The notes under the pieces are model-generated. The model was given only the letters and a program-made list of their open reading frames with translations. It ran no database searches and was not told the DNA's origin. Below, piece by piece: positions 54,401 to 63,400 of a DNA stretch of 64,000 bases. The stretch spans positions 1 through 64,000 of the forward strand of contig NZ_JAAABL010000006.1 of NCBI RefSeq assembly GCF_009900765.1. Direction: 5' to 3'. The position numbers and the translations under genes were made by a program. Numbering within the stretch: position 1 is the stretch's first letter; every line of letters begins with the position of its first letter. This stretch comes from Rhodovarius lipocyclicus. GTDB taxonomy: Bacteria > Pseudomonadota > Alphaproteobacteria > Acetobacterales > Acetobacteraceae.

Positions 54401-54602
54401 CGCCATGGTGGGGCTGCTGCCGATGGCGCTGGCCACCGGCATCGGCAGCGACCTGCAACGGCCGCTGGCGGTGGTGGTGGTGGGTGGCACCATCCTGCTG
54501 CCCTTCATCGTGCTGCTGCTGCTGCCGGTGATGGTGGACCTGCTGAGCCCGGCCCGGGCCGCGCGCAAGGCCGAGGTGGCGCATGCGGGGGGCGATGACT
54601 GA
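51465..54602 (+). CDS. HME-type RND efflux pump (CusA/CzcA family)
   Basis: A 1045-residue inner-membrane pump with twelve hydrophobic segments in two halves. The fourth helix carries the acidic motif SLDFGLLVDATVIMVEN (about residues 390-405), characteristic of heavy-metal (HME) RND proteins, and the C-terminal half has the paired SVRDAALIMMVLPFSCIGGV...GFLALFGITVMEGIIM. Periplasmic porter domains occupy about 35-330 and 560-860. HME pumps usually export metal cations in a complex with a membrane-fusion protein and outer-membrane channel, neither of which is adjacent. Phased direct repeats upstream suggest response-regulator control. Metal specificity cannot be read here. Confidence 0.9.
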   Translation: MLRHLVAFSLAKRALLLLLFLGFLGAGAWGFNQLNIEAYPDPVPPTVVIITQNAGQSAEEIERYITIPIEVGLSGMPNLNRVRSQSLFGLSVVQAQFSYAYNYEQALQQVLNRLGQLSGLPQGVQPSISPWSPIGEIMRYRVEGPPGFSPTDLRVIQDWVLQRRFRRVPGVVDVTAFGGPSKAYNVILDLPRLTAFGLDVPDVVNAIGQGGATVGAGVLNIGPQAAVVQGVGLIRSVEEVEQVVLGSHGGVPVLLRDVGRVETAYLPRLGIGGHEASDDVVMGVVLMRRGEQTLPTIRAVEAEVQAINSDHSLPPGVHIHVLYDRKELVELTTHHVVHNIILGVSLVVLIQWLFLGDLRGALVVGATIPFAFFFAVLVMLARGESANLLSLGSLDFGLLVDATVIMVENIYRHLHMSSHGHPPAHKIGPFSRLQQTILGASTEVGGAIFFSALIIVAAFLPLFTMGGIEGRIFGPMAKTYAYAIAGAMIATFTVAPALAALLFRENAQEKIMPLVRWLGRAHLWLHYWGMARRGAVVAISCALLAGGVFGFTRLGGEFLPTLEEGSIWLRATMPATISLEEGNATVNRMRRVVMEFPEVVTVTSQQGRPDDGTDTAGFNNAEFFVPLRPMEEWTTARTKDALVAAMQARLEREFLGVDFNFSQAISDNVQEAASGVKGANALRVIGPDLPTLARLAEQLRAVMAEVPGIADLTAFRTLGQPTLSIRIDRVRAARYGLSVNDINTVIQSAVGGQEAGRLYEEGGDRNFPVMVRLEPSQRADPAAIARIPISSTSGATLGDVADIRLTTGASTIFRENSARFVPVKFSVRGRDPQSAVTEAEARVRERVQIPPGYSLEWVGEFRNLQEAIARLKVVVPMALLLIAMLLYIQFNSVRDAALIMMVLPFSCIGGVLALTLSGLNFSVPAAIGFLALFGITVMEGIIMLSHFKHLLNHDGLPWRQALDQAGEDRMRPVMMTCMAAMVGLLPMALATGIGSDLQRPLAVVVVGGTILLPFIVLLLLPVMVDLLSPARAARKAEVAHAGGDD

Positions 54603-54623
54603 GGGGGGCGAAGCCCCTCCCTT

Positions 54624-55784
54624 TCACCGCCGCGCCGCCACGGCCAACGCCCCGCCGCCCAGCGCCGCCAGCCCCAGCAGATAGGCGCAGGCGGCCGGCA
54701 CCAGCCCGACATGGCCCGCCGCCACGCCCCCCGCCATGGCCGGGATGCAGAAGGCCAGGTAGCTGATGACATACAGGGCCGAGAGCAGCCCCGCCCTGCC
54801 CTCCGCCCCGCCCAGCGGCAGCACCCAGCGGGTGACGCCCAGGAAGCCGCCGCCGAAGCCCAGCCCGGCGACGGCGCTGCCCAGTACGATCACGGGCAGC
54901 GAGGCCCAGAACACCCCCGCCAGCACCACCAGCGGCCCCAGCCCCAGGCACAGCGCGCCCAGCCGCAGCACCTGCCCCGTGCCCAGATGCCGCGCCACCA
55001 GCGTGCCGCCCAGGCCGGACAGGGTGAGCATGGTAACGGCCCCGGCCCCGGTCAGGGACGACGCGCTGCCCGTCGCCGCCCGCAGCAGGGACGGCATGAG
55101 CGACAGGTACAGCCCGCCCGTGGCCCAGACCGCCACGACCAGTGGGGCCGAGAGCAGCAGCGGCAGGCGCGCCGCCTCCGGCACCGCGATGCGCGGCAGC
55201 AGCGCCCTCAAAGGCGGGCGGCGGGGGTGGCGCACCGTCTCCGGCACGCGGGGCAGCAGCAGAAGCAGGCCCAGGCAGGCCAGCAGCAGCACCAGGAACA
55301 CCAGCCGCATCGGCCAGGGCGCGAATTGCACCAGCAGCCCCGCCAGCAGCACGCCCAGCGTCAGCCCCAGCAGGGGCGCCACGGTGTTGATCGTGGGGCC
55401 GCGCGCGGGGCTGCTGTCCATCAGCGCCGCGCCGAAGCTGCTGCCGGCGATGCCGGTCGCCATCCCCTGCACCGCCCGCGCGGCCAGCAGCCCGCCCACG
55501 CCCTCCGCGCACAGGAACAGGGAGAGGCTGACGACCTGCAACCCCAGCGCCAGGGCGATGGCCGGGCGCCGGCCGATATGGTCTCCGATGCCCCCCAGCG
55601 TCAGCAGCGCCCCCAGCAGCGCCAGCGCATAGATGCCGAACACCAGCGTGAGGGTGAGGGGCGAGAAGCCCCAGGCCTCCTGGTACAGGCGGTAGACGGG
55701 CGTGGGGGCGGCCCCCAGCGAGAAGAAGACGATCAGCCCGGCCGTGTGATAGGCCGCCGCGGCGGAGGGGGCGAACTGTCGCAT
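54624..55784 (-). CDS. MFS transporter (drug-efflux type)
   Basis: A 386-residue major-facilitator protein with twelve hydrophobic segments. The loop after helix 2 holds the typical GGIGDHIGRRPAIALALG, and helix 5 contains GAALMDSSPARGPTINTVAPLLGLTLG, resembling motif C of exporters. ATG at 55784 lies 5 nt after tagg; a GTG at 55790 is possible. It diverges from a TetR-family regulator with two operator-like palindromes between them, the usual layout of a self-regulated efflux pair. Substrate unknown. Confidence 0.9.
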   Translation of the reverse strand: MRQFAPSAAAAYHTAGLIVFFSLGAAPTPVYRLYQEAWGFSPLTLTLVFGIYALALLGALLTLGGIGDHIGRRPAIALALGLQVVSLSLFLCAEGVGGLLAARAVQGMATGIAGSSFGAALMDSSPARGPTINTVAPLLGLTLGVLLAGLLVQFAPWPMRLVFLVLLLACLGLLLLLPRVPETVRHPRRPPLRALLPRIAVPEAARLPLLLSAPLVVAVWATGGLYLSLMPSLLRAATGSASSLTGAGAVTMLTLSGLGGTLVARHLGTGQVLRLGALCLGLGPLVVLAGVFWASLPVIVLGSAVAGLGFGGGFLGVTRWVLPLGGAEGRAGLLSALYVISYLAFCIPAMAGGVAAGHVGLVPAACAYLLGLAALGGGALAVAARR

Positions 55785-55791
55785 GGGCACC

Positions 55792-55814
55792 TAAACGCAA
55801 AGGATTTGCGTTTA
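55792..55814. promoter_or_regulatory. Perfect operator-like inverted repeat (TetR site 1)
   Basis: Arms TAAACGCAAA and TTTGCGTTTA form a perfect 10-bp inverted repeat around GGA. It lies 8 bp before the MFS start codon on the minus strand and overlaps where its ribosome-binding site begins, so bound repressor would block MFS expression. It is the likely binding site of the divergent TetR-family protein. Confidence 0.75.
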
Positions 55815-55836
55815 ACTGGGGACGCCGCGGAAAACT

Positions 55837-55858
55837 TAAAGCAAAGAATTTGATTTTA
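55837..55858. promoter_or_regulatory. Imperfect copy of the operator (TetR site 2)
   Basis: TAAAGCAAA and TTTGATTTTA around GAA form a second, degenerate version of the palindrome at 55792-55814. It sits 27 bp before the TetR start codon, so one site probably controls each divergent promoter, with weaker autoregulation. Confidence 0.6.
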
Positions 55859-55884
55859 CGCGCGGCCATGCCATCTCCCCTGCC

Positions 55885-56448
55885 ATGATCCGCAAGGAAC
55901 CGCTCAGACCCGGCGGGCGCAGCGCCCGCGTCCAGGCCTCCGTGCACCAGGCGGTGCGCGCGTTGCAGGCCCGCCACGGCCGCGCCGGGCTGACCATCCC
56001 CATGATCGCGGCGGAGGCCGGGGTCACGCCCTCCACCCTCTATCGCCGCTGGGGCGACCTGCCGGAGCTGCTGGCCGATGTGGCAGTGGAGCGCCTGCGC
56101 CCCGACACCCCCCCACGGGACACCGGCAGCCTGCGCGGCGACCTGGAACACTGGGCCGAGCAAATCGCGGATGAATACGCCTCCGTCCCTGGCCGGGCGC
56201 TGATCCAGGATGTGCTGGCGGCCAATGCCACGCCGGAGCGCGCCTATCAGTGCTGCGCCTTCCTGCGGGAGGCGCTGGGCCTGGTGATCCTGCGCGCCCA
56301 GGCACGCGGAGAGCCCACACCGGATGTCGAAATGCTGATCGACGGGGTGATGGCCCCCATCCTCTACCGCATCCTGTTCCTGGGCGACCGGCCGGACAAG
56401 GCGCGGGTGAAGGCCCTGGTCGCCCGGGCCCTTCAAGGCTTGGCCTGA
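55885..56448 (+). CDS. TetR-family transcriptional regulator
   Basis: A 187-residue repressor. The DNA-binding domain is within residues about 15-60, with the helix-turn-helix ITIPMIAAEAGVTPSTLYRRWGD-like segment (LTIPMIAAEAGVTPSTLYRRW); Tyr/Trp near its end are typical. The rest is the ligand-binding domain of the TetR_C_11-like kind (SVPGRALIQDVLAANA). It diverges from the MFS exporter across two palindromic operators and most likely represses both. An inducer, probably a substrate of the exporter, is unknown. Confidence 0.9.
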   Translation: MIRKEPLRPGGRSARVQASVHQAVRALQARHGRAGLTIPMIAAEAGVTPSTLYRRWGDLPELLADVAVERLRPDTPPRDTGSLRGDLEHWAEQIADEYASVPGRALIQDVLAANATPERAYQCCAFLREALGLVILRAQARGEPTPDVEMLIDGVMAPILYRILFLGDRPDKARVKALVARALQGLA

Positions 56449-56488
56449 CGCCCCGGCCCCGTTACTGGGTGGAGGCAGGAGGAAACCC

Positions 56489-57463
56489 ATGAACCATCTC
56501 GCCCGCCGTGCGCTGCTGGCTGCGCCATTGGCCGCGCCTTCGCTTGCCCGCGCCCAGCCCCCCGTCGCCCGCACCGCCCGCATCCTGGTGGGCTTTCCCG
56601 CCGGCGGCACGGTGGATGTCGTCGCCCGCATGCTGGCCGAGAAGCTGCGCGGCGCCTGGGCACCTCAGGTGGTGGTGGAACAGCGCGTGGGCGCCGCCGG
56701 CCGCCTGGCCATAGAGGCCATGCAGCAGGCCGAGAATGACGGCACCACCCTGCTGATCACCCCCGCCAGCATGGTCACCATCTATCCGCACCTGTACGGC
56801 GAGCGCCTGCGCTACGTGCCCGCGCGGGACCTGACGCCGGTCTCGCCCGTGGTGGTCTATCCCTTCGGGCTGGCCGTGGGGCCCGGCGCGCCCGGCGTGA
56901 ACACCGTGGCGGACCTCGTGGCCTTCGCCCGGCAGCGGGGCGGGCTGAACTATGCCTCGCCCGCCGCCGGGTCCATGCCGCATTTCGCCGGCGTCGTGCT
57001 GGGCCAGGCCGCGGGCATCGAGGTGACGCATGTGCCCTATCGCGGCGCGGCCCCCGCGATTGCGGACCTGCTGGGCGGGCAGATCGCCGCCTCCTTCAAC
57101 GTGATCGGCGACCAGACGGAGCACCACCGCGCCGGGCGGCTGCGCATGCTGGCGCACACCAACGCCACCCGCCTGCCGCGCCTGCCGGATGTGCCGACCT
57201 TCATCGAGGCCGGCTTCCCGCAACTGTCCTTCGACGAATGGTTCGGCATCTTTCTGCCGGCCCGCGCGCCCGCTGGGCTGGTGGCGGCACTGAACGGATT
57301 GCTGGGGCAGGCCGGGCAGGACCCGGAACTGAAACCGCGCTTCGAGGAACGGGAATTCATCCCGGCCCATCTGGGGGCGGATGCCTTCGCCAGCCGGATC
57401 GAGGCGGAAACGCGGCGATGGGGGCCGATCGTGCGGGATAGCGGGTTCCGGCCGGAGGAGTGA
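56489..57463 (+). CDS. TctC/Bug-family solute-binding protein
   Basis: The fourth orphan Bug-type receptor, 324 residues. Signal peptide HLARRALLAAPLAAPSLARAQ; then VGFPAGGTVDVVARMLAEKL (about residues 32-51) and VVVEQRVGAAGRLAIEAM, close to family motifs though with altered residues. ggaggcaggaggaaaccc gives a strong ribosome-binding site before the ATG. It follows the TetR gene by 40 bp but is probably transcribed separately. The downstream junction with the convergent DMT transporter contains a solo arm of the repeat element. Ligand unknown. Confidence 0.9.
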   Translation: MNHLARRALLAAPLAAPSLARAQPPVARTARILVGFPAGGTVDVVARMLAEKLRGAWAPQVVVEQRVGAAGRLAIEAMQQAENDGTTLLITPASMVTIYPHLYGERLRYVPARDLTPVSPVVVYPFGLAVGPGAPGVNTVADLVAFARQRGGLNYASPAAGSMPHFAGVVLGQAAGIEVTHVPYRGAAPAIADLLGGQIAASFNVIGDQTEHHRAGRLRMLAHTNATRLPRLPDVPTFIEAGFPQLSFDEWFGIFLPARAPAGLVAALNGLLGQAGQDPELKPRFEEREFIPAHLGADAFASRIEAETRRWGPIVRDSGFRPEE

Positions 57464-57588
57464 ACGGGGGCGTTGCCCCCGGCCAGGACCAGCGCCAAAC
57501 TCCTGGGGTCCAGGGGCCTTTCGGCTCCTGGCGGGTTCCAAGGGCAGAGCCCTTGGTGGGGGGTCGAGCGGGGCAACGCCCCCCTGCC
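57464..57588. repeat. Solo arm of the compound repeat element, copy 4
   Basis: Between the convergent TctC and DMT genes, 57492-57556 is a 65-bp arm that equals the reverse complement of 24276-24340 except for one base. It contains the hairpin ccaggggcctttcggctcctgg and the palindrome ccaagggcagagcccttgg. The AT-rich core and opposite arm are missing. Flanking palindromes (gggggcgttgcccccg, ggggcaacgcccc) complete the junction and may end transcription on both strands. Confidence 0.7.
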
Positions 57589-58458
57589 TCACCTCCCCCG
57601 CACCGCCCTTTCGCTCATCACGCAGGCCGCCACCACCACCGCCCCGCCCAGCACCAGCATGGCTTCCGGCGGTTTGCCGAACAGCAGCCAGTCGAAGCCC
57701 AGCGACATCGGCAGCGCGATGAATTCGAAGGGCGCCAGCCGTGAGGGCGGCGCGTGGCGGAAGGCGGTGGCGAGGGCGACCGTCGCCGCCCCCGCCAGCA
57801 CCCCGTTCAGCGACAGGGCCGCCAGGTCGCCCGGCGGTGGCCAGTTCCATTCCACGACCATGAAGGGCGCCGTCGCCAGCAGCCCCACCAGGCCGGGCCA
57901 AACCATCAGCCGGGCGAATCCGGCCTCGGAGCGCAGGCGCCGGTTGATGATCACGACCAGCGCGTAGCTGATGGTGCCGCCGAGCGCCGAGGCCACGCCC
58001 AGCAAATTCGCTCCGCCCGCCAGTTGCGGCGCCAGCCCCAGCATCACGCCGCCGAAGGCGAGCGCGCACCAGCCCCAGGCGGCGGGCGGCACCGCCTCCT
58101 TCAGCACCAGCCGGCTCATCGCCAGGATCAGGAAGGGGGAGGTGAAGAACACCGTATAGCCATCGGCCAACGGCAGCAGGCGGAAAGCATGGAAGAACAG
58201 CACGCCCGCGCCCAGCATGCACACCGCCCGCAGCAGATGCAGGCCCGGGTGGCGCGTCAGCAGCGGGCCGCCGGCGCCCGGCACGAACAGCCGCGCGCCG
58301 AAGACCAGCGCCAGCAGCACGGCATGGCGGAAGAACAGCGCCTCCGCGGCGCCATAGCGGCCGGAGAGCAGCTTGCTGTTCGCGTCGAGCATCCCGAACA
58401 GGAAGATGCCCAGCATCAGGTAGAACGGTCCCCTCACGCCGCAGCAATAACCTGACAT
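57589..58458 (-). CDS. EamA/DMT-superfamily transporter
   Basis: A 289-residue ten-helix EamA protein. The first repeat has GIFLFGMLDANSKLLSGRY and HAFRLLPLADGYTVFFTSPFLILAMS; the second begins near ALGGTISYALVVIINRRLR and ends with FEFIALPMSLGFDWLLFGKPP. Such RhaT/YdcZ-like exporters move metabolites out of the cell. ATG at 58458 is used; GTG at 58437 or ATG at 58416, closer to the first helix, are alternatives. An open frame extending upstream to 59397 runs antisense to pyrD and is rejected. It diverges from pyrD by 60 bp. Confidence 0.88.
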   Translation of the reverse strand: MSGYCCGVRGPFYLMLGIFLFGMLDANSKLLSGRYGAAEALFFRHAVLLALVFGARLFVPGAGGPLLTRHPGLHLLRAVCMLGAGVLFFHAFRLLPLADGYTVFFTSPFLILAMSRLVLKEAVPPAAWGWCALAFGGVMLGLAPQLAGGANLLGVASALGGTISYALVVIINRRLRSEAGFARLMVWPGLVGLLATAPFMVVEWNWPPPGDLAALSLNGVLAGAATVALATAFRHAPPSRLAPFEFIALPMSLGFDWLLFGKPPEAMLVLGGAVVVAACVMSERAVRGR

Positions 58459-58518
58459 GGCAGGCAGCACCACGTCACGGCTTCCCCATCCGGCGCGTCT
58501 CTGGCATGCCCCGGGGCG

Positions 58519-59559
58519 ATGACGCCCGCCCTCGCCTCCGCCCTCATGCCGCTGATGCGGTTCCTCGATGCCGAAACCGCCCATGGGCTCGCGCTGAAAG
58601 CGCTCAGCCTGGGCCTCGCGGGGTCCAGCGCACCCGACCGGCACGCCTCCCTGGCCACCACCGTGATGGGGCTGCGCTTCGCCAACCCGCTGGGGCTGGC
58701 CGCGGGCTTCGACAAGGATGCGGCCGCCATCCTGCCGCTGCTGCGGCTGGGCTTCGGCTTCATGGAGGCCGGCACCGTCGCCCCCCTGGGCCAGCCCGGC
58801 AACCCGAAGCCCCGCCTGTTCCGGCTGACGGAGGACCAGGCGGTGATCAACCGCATGGGCTTCAACAACAAGGGCGTCGCGCCCTATCTGGAGCGGCTGA
58901 AGGCGCTGCCCCGCCCCCTGCCCGGCATTTTCGGCGCCAATATCGGCGTGAACAAGGAAGGCGGCGACCCGGTGCGGGATTATCCGGCGCTGTATACCGC
59001 CCTCGCCCCCTACGCCGACTATGTGACGATCAACATCTCCTCCCCCAACACCCCGGGCCTGCGGGATCTGCAGGGCGAGGAAAAGCTGGCCGAGATCCTG
59101 GGCGCCATGCCCGCCCGCACCGTGCCCTTCCTGGTGAAGCTGGCGCCGGATTTGTCGGACGCCGCCCTGCCCGGCATCCTGGACGTGTGCATGGCCCATG
59201 GCGTCTCGGGTGTGATCATTTCCAACACCACCATCGCGCGCCCGGCCAGCCTGCGCTCGGCCCATGCGACGGAGGCCGGCGGCCTGTCGGGCCCGCCGCT
59301 GTTCGAGCGCAGCACCGCCGTGCTGCGGGAAGCCTATCAGCATGCCGCCGGGCGGCTGATCTTCATCGGCGTGGGCGGGATCAGCACGGCCGAGCATGCC
59401 TACAGGAAGATCCGCGCCGGCGCCTCGCTGGTGCAGCTCTATACCGGCTTCGCCTATGGCGGGCCGGCGCTGGTGCCGCGCCTGCTGGATGGGCTGGCCG
59501 CCCTGCTGGCGCGGGATGGATTCACCAGCATCGAACAGGCCGTGGGGACCGCAGCGTGA
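58519..59559 (+). CDS. pyrD: Dihydroorotate dehydrogenase (quinone), class 2
   Basis: A 346-residue FMN enzyme of pyrimidine synthesis that passes electrons from dihydroorotate to ubiquinone at the membrane. The N-terminal helix region (MRFLDAETAHGLALKAL) marks class 2; then FANPLGLAAGFDKDAAAILPL, FGFMEAGTVAPLGQPGNPKPRLFRL, INRMGFNNKG, VTINISSPNTPGLRDLQ (active-site serine loop) and GVGGISTAEHAYRKIRAGASLVQLYTG. It overlaps the HAD gene by 4 bp (GTGA). Confidence 0.96.
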   Translation: MTPALASALMPLMRFLDAETAHGLALKALSLGLAGSSAPDRHASLATTVMGLRFANPLGLAAGFDKDAAAILPLLRLGFGFMEAGTVAPLGQPGNPKPRLFRLTEDQAVINRMGFNNKGVAPYLERLKALPRPLPGIFGANIGVNKEGGDPVRDYPALYTALAPYADYVTINISSPNTPGLRDLQGEEKLAEILGAMPARTVPFLVKLAPDLSDAALPGILDVCMAHGVSGVIISNTTIARPASLRSAHATEAGGLSGPPLFERSTAVLREAYQHAAGRLIFIGVGGISTAEHAYRKIRAGASLVQLYTGFAYGGPALVPRLLDGLAALLARDGFTSIEQAVGTAA

Positions 59560-60407
59560 AGATCATCGAGAGCATCGCCGAGACCTTCGGCGATTATGAC
59601 GGCTATGTGCTGGATCTGTGGGGCGTGGTGCATGACGGCCGCCAGCCCTATCCGGGCGTGCTGGAGGCGCTGGCCGCCATGAAGGCCGCGGGCAAGCGCG
59701 TGGCCTTCCTGACCAACGCGCCCCGCCGCTCCTGGTTCATCGACAACCTGCTGGCCAGCATGGACATCCCGCGCGACGTCTATGTCGGCACCATGTCCAG
59801 CGGCGAGGCCACCTGGCTGACGCTGAAGGCCCGGCAGGATGAGCGCTTCATCGGCCGCGCCTTCCATATCGGCCCCGAGCGCGACCTGTCCGTGACCGAG
59901 GACGGCGCGACCGAGCTGGTGCCCAGCCCCGAGATCGCGGATTTCCTGCTGAACACCGGCCCCGACCCGGACCATGGCTCGACCTCCGCCGAGCCTTACC
60001 GGCCGCTGCTGAAGCGCTGCTTCGACGCGGGCCTGCCCATGGTGTGCGTGAACCCGGACCGGCATGTGATGGTGGCGGGCCAGAAGCTGATCTGCGCCGG
60101 CGCCTTCGCGGATATCTACCGCGAATTCGGCGGCGAGGTGCTGGAGATCGGCAAGCCCGACCCCAGCGTCTATGCCCCCACCCTGGCGCTGCTGGAAGGC
60201 ATCCCGAAGCACCGCATCGTGGCGGTGGGCGACACCCCCCACACCGATCTGGCGGGGGCGGACGCCGTGGGCATCGACAGCCTGTGGGCGATGACCGGCC
60301 TGTTCGCCAACGCCCATGGCCAGGATGCCTCGGCCGAGACGGTGGCGCGGCTGGCCGCGAAGGAAGGCGTGCGGCCCAAGGCGGGGCTGCGGGGGTTGAA
60401 GCTGTAG
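59556..60407 (+). CDS. HAD-IIA family phosphatase (TIGR01459-type)
   Basis: A 283-residue HAD hydrolase of the NagD-like subclass IIA. Motif I is YVLDLWGVVHDG (nucleophile Asp at about residue 18, with the second Asp replaced by Trp as in this subgroup), motif II FLTNAPRRS, motif III around GKPDPSVY and motif IV AVGDTPHTDLAGAD. The start is GTG at 59556, overlapping the pyrD stop. Homologues are common next to pyrD or near riboflavin genes in alphaproteobacteria; the physiological substrate is not known. Confidence 0.9.
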   Translation: MKIIESIAETFGDYDGYVLDLWGVVHDGRQPYPGVLEALAAMKAAGKRVAFLTNAPRRSWFIDNLLASMDIPRDVYVGTMSSGEATWLTLKARQDERFIGRAFHIGPERDLSVTEDGATELVPSPEIADFLLNTGPDPDHGSTSAEPYRPLLKRCFDAGLPMVCVNPDRHVMVAGQKLICAGAFADIYREFGGEVLEIGKPDPSVYAPTLALLEGIPKHRIVAVGDTPHTDLAGADAVGIDSLWAMTGLFANAHGQDASAETVARLAAKEGVRPKAGLRGLKL

Positions 60408-60427
60408 GGCCCAGCCCCCCCGGGCCC

Positions 60428-63400
60428 TCACATCCCCCAGCCGAAATCCGTCATCGCCAGCCCGGCCTTGGCCACCCCGGCCAGCGTCACGTCGCCGCCC
60501 GTGTAGTGCAGGATGGTGTCGCCGCCGGCCTCGGTGGCGCCGGCCAGCATGGCCTGCACCTGCGCCTCGGTCAGGGACTGGAAGAACAGCCCGTCACTGC
60601 CGCTGGCCCAGCCTTCCACCCGGTCATGCCCGGTCTGGGCGCCGAAGATGAACAGGTCGTGCCCGCCGCCCGAGTAGAACACGTCATCCTGGGCGGAGGC
60701 GGTGAACACGTCATTCCCCGTGCCGCCCACACCCACGAAGCCCTTGCCCGTCAGGCCGGAGGCATCGATCGTCAGGCTGGTGCCGCCCGCCGCCGAGAGC
60801 GTCACCACCCCCTTGAAGGCCGCGGCCGCGCTGTCGCCCAGCGCGAGCGAGACGCGCCCGCTGGTCGCGGCATCCGCCCCGCCCACGAAGGTCACCTGGT
60901 CCAGATTGGCGATATGGGCGAAGGCCGCGTCGGTCAGCGTGCCGAAGCCGCCGACGGCCGCCAGGTCATAGCCGGTGCCGCCATCCACCAGCGCCGCGCC
61001 GGAGAAATCGGCCAGCCCCGCGAACTGGAAGCCGTCATTGCCGCCGCCGCCATGCACGATGTCCCCGGTGCTGACACCGCGGAACAGGTCCGCGCCATTG
61101 CTGCTGGTGATCACGTCGGCACCCGTGGTCATGTACACGTCCAGCACGCCGGTGGTCATGGCATGGGCGTCGATGGATAGGGAGGCAGCGCCCGGCCCCG
61201 TCACCGTCACCCGGCCGCCGAAGGCGGTGCCCGCCAAGTCACCCAGGATCGCGGACTGCAAGCCGCCGCCCGCGAGCTGCAGGTGCTCCATCCCCGTCAC
61301 ATGGGCGAAGGCGCTGTCGGCGATGCTGGTGCCGGTCTCGATCTTCAGCGTGTCGAAGCCCGTCCCGCCATCGACCAGCGCGGCCTCGGCCAGCTGGGCG
61401 GCGGTGTGGAACACCAGCGTGTCCTGGCCCGCGCCGCCATGCAGCGTGTCGGCGCCGCCCTGGCCGATCAGCCAATCATCGCCCTGCCCGCCGATCAGCG
61501 TGTCCGCGCCGCCGGTGCCGTACAGCACCACCGCGCCATAGGGCACGGCCGAGGCATCGAAATGCACGCTGTGGGCATTGGGCGCCACCACGATCAGCTG
61601 CCCGTTGGCGGCACCGATGGCCTGCAACCCGAAGCTAGCGGTCACGTCGCCGGTGCTGTCGAACTGCACGTATTCGATGTTGGACTTGCCGGCGAAGGCG
61701 CTGGCCGAGAGGCTGGTTACATCCGCGCCCAGCTCGATCACATCGGTGCCCGCGCCGCCATCCACCTGGGCCGCGGCCATGCCGGCGGCGGTGCCGAAGA
61801 TGACGCGGTCATTGCCCGCGCCGCCCTGGAACAGGGTACTGCCGTCGCCCGCCACCACGATATCGTCGCCCGCGCCGCCGAACACCACCAGGTCATGCGT
61901 GCCGGTCACATGCAGGGCGGCATCGGCCTGCAGCGCCCTGCCATCCACGCCGAACAGCTGGGCATTGGGGGCGGAGACGTTAATGACCTTGCCCTGGAAG
62001 GCGCCCGCATCGGCCTCGGTGAAGCTGGCCGAGAGCTGGGGGGCCGCCGCCGTCAGGGTGATGGTGGTCAGGTGCGAGAGGTGGTCGAGCGAACCCGCGC
62101 CGAGGTTGTCGCCGGTCAGCTCGATATGCGTCACCCCGGCCGCGATGGCGCCGATCGCCAGCTCCGCGCTGGTGGAAAAGCTGGCGGTGCCGCCCTCCAC
62201 CGGGGTGGTGCCGCCGCCGCCATCGGTGATCAGGCCGAACATGATCGGCTTCACCGCGTTCACCTTGTTCAGGTTGGGCGTCAGCCAGTCATCCTGCAGC
62301 ACGCCGCCGGTGTCGCCGCTGTTGGGGTTCCAGGCCCACCAGGCCCAGGACATGGGCAGCTTGCCCGCGCCGATGTCCTTGGTGCCGTCCAGGTTGAAAT
62401 CGCCGCCCAGATACTTGGTGATGGCGTTCAGCCAGCCGCTGTCCAGCGGGTCCACCAGCTTGGTGCCCCATTCGCCCAGCAGGATGGGGGCGATGTTCTG
62501 CTCGTAGATGTAGCCCCAATTGGCGCGGAAGATGTCGTCCAGGTTGTTCGGGAAGTTCGGGTCCTGGAACCAGGTCTGCGGGAAGACGCTGTTGGGATAG
62601 TCGTGCGGCGAATAGACCAGCTGGTTGGCCACGTTCAGCACCACCGGGTGCTGGGCCACGCCTTGCAGGTTGCCGCCCCACCAGTAGTTGTTGCCCTGGT
62701 AGCTCTCCACGCCTTCCACGATGATCAGCCATTGCGGCGCCACGTTCAGGATGGCGTTGCCGATGCGCTGGGCGGCGGCCTGCCAGTCATTCGCGCCGCC
62801 ATCGCCCCAGGTCGCGTTGTGCGGCTCATTGGCCAGATCCGCGCCGATGACGGTGGAGTTGCCGGCATAGCGGTTGGCCAGCATCACCCAGTTCTCGATC
62901 ATCTTCGATTCCGGGTAAGCGCTGCTGTACCACAGCCCGTTGCCGTTCGGCCCCGCCCCCGCCTCGCTGCGGTGGTGGTCGAAGAAGATCTTCAGGCCGA
63001 CCTGGCCCGCGTATTCCACGATCTTGTCGTAGACCTGCAGCACCGTCAGGCCCTGAAGGTCCGGGTTCAGCGCGAAGTCGATGCCGTTGGGCACCTTGCC
63101 CGGCTCCAGAGCCTCGTCGCTGTAGGGCAGGCGGATGGTGTTGAAGCCCAGCTCCACCATCTGGTCCAGCATGTCCTTGTAGCCGCGCGACCACAGCCCG
63201 TGCGGGACATAGGTGGTGCTCTCGCCGCCGAACCAGCTGGTGGCGTTGATCTGCACCGCCTCGCCCGAGGCATTGACGATCTGGTTGCCGTCCGTGTGCA
63301 GATAGCCGCTGCTGGCCGCCACGGGGTCATGGATGGTGGCGGTGGCCGACAGGCTGGGCGGGGTGGCGCCGGCCGCGTGGGTCAGGTTGAGGGCGAAGGT

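Noticed and set aside
51420-54584. A 1054-codon minus-strand open frame opposite the RND pump
   Set aside because: Translation is His/Gln/Ala-rich without membrane segments; the plus strand is a full-length RND pump.
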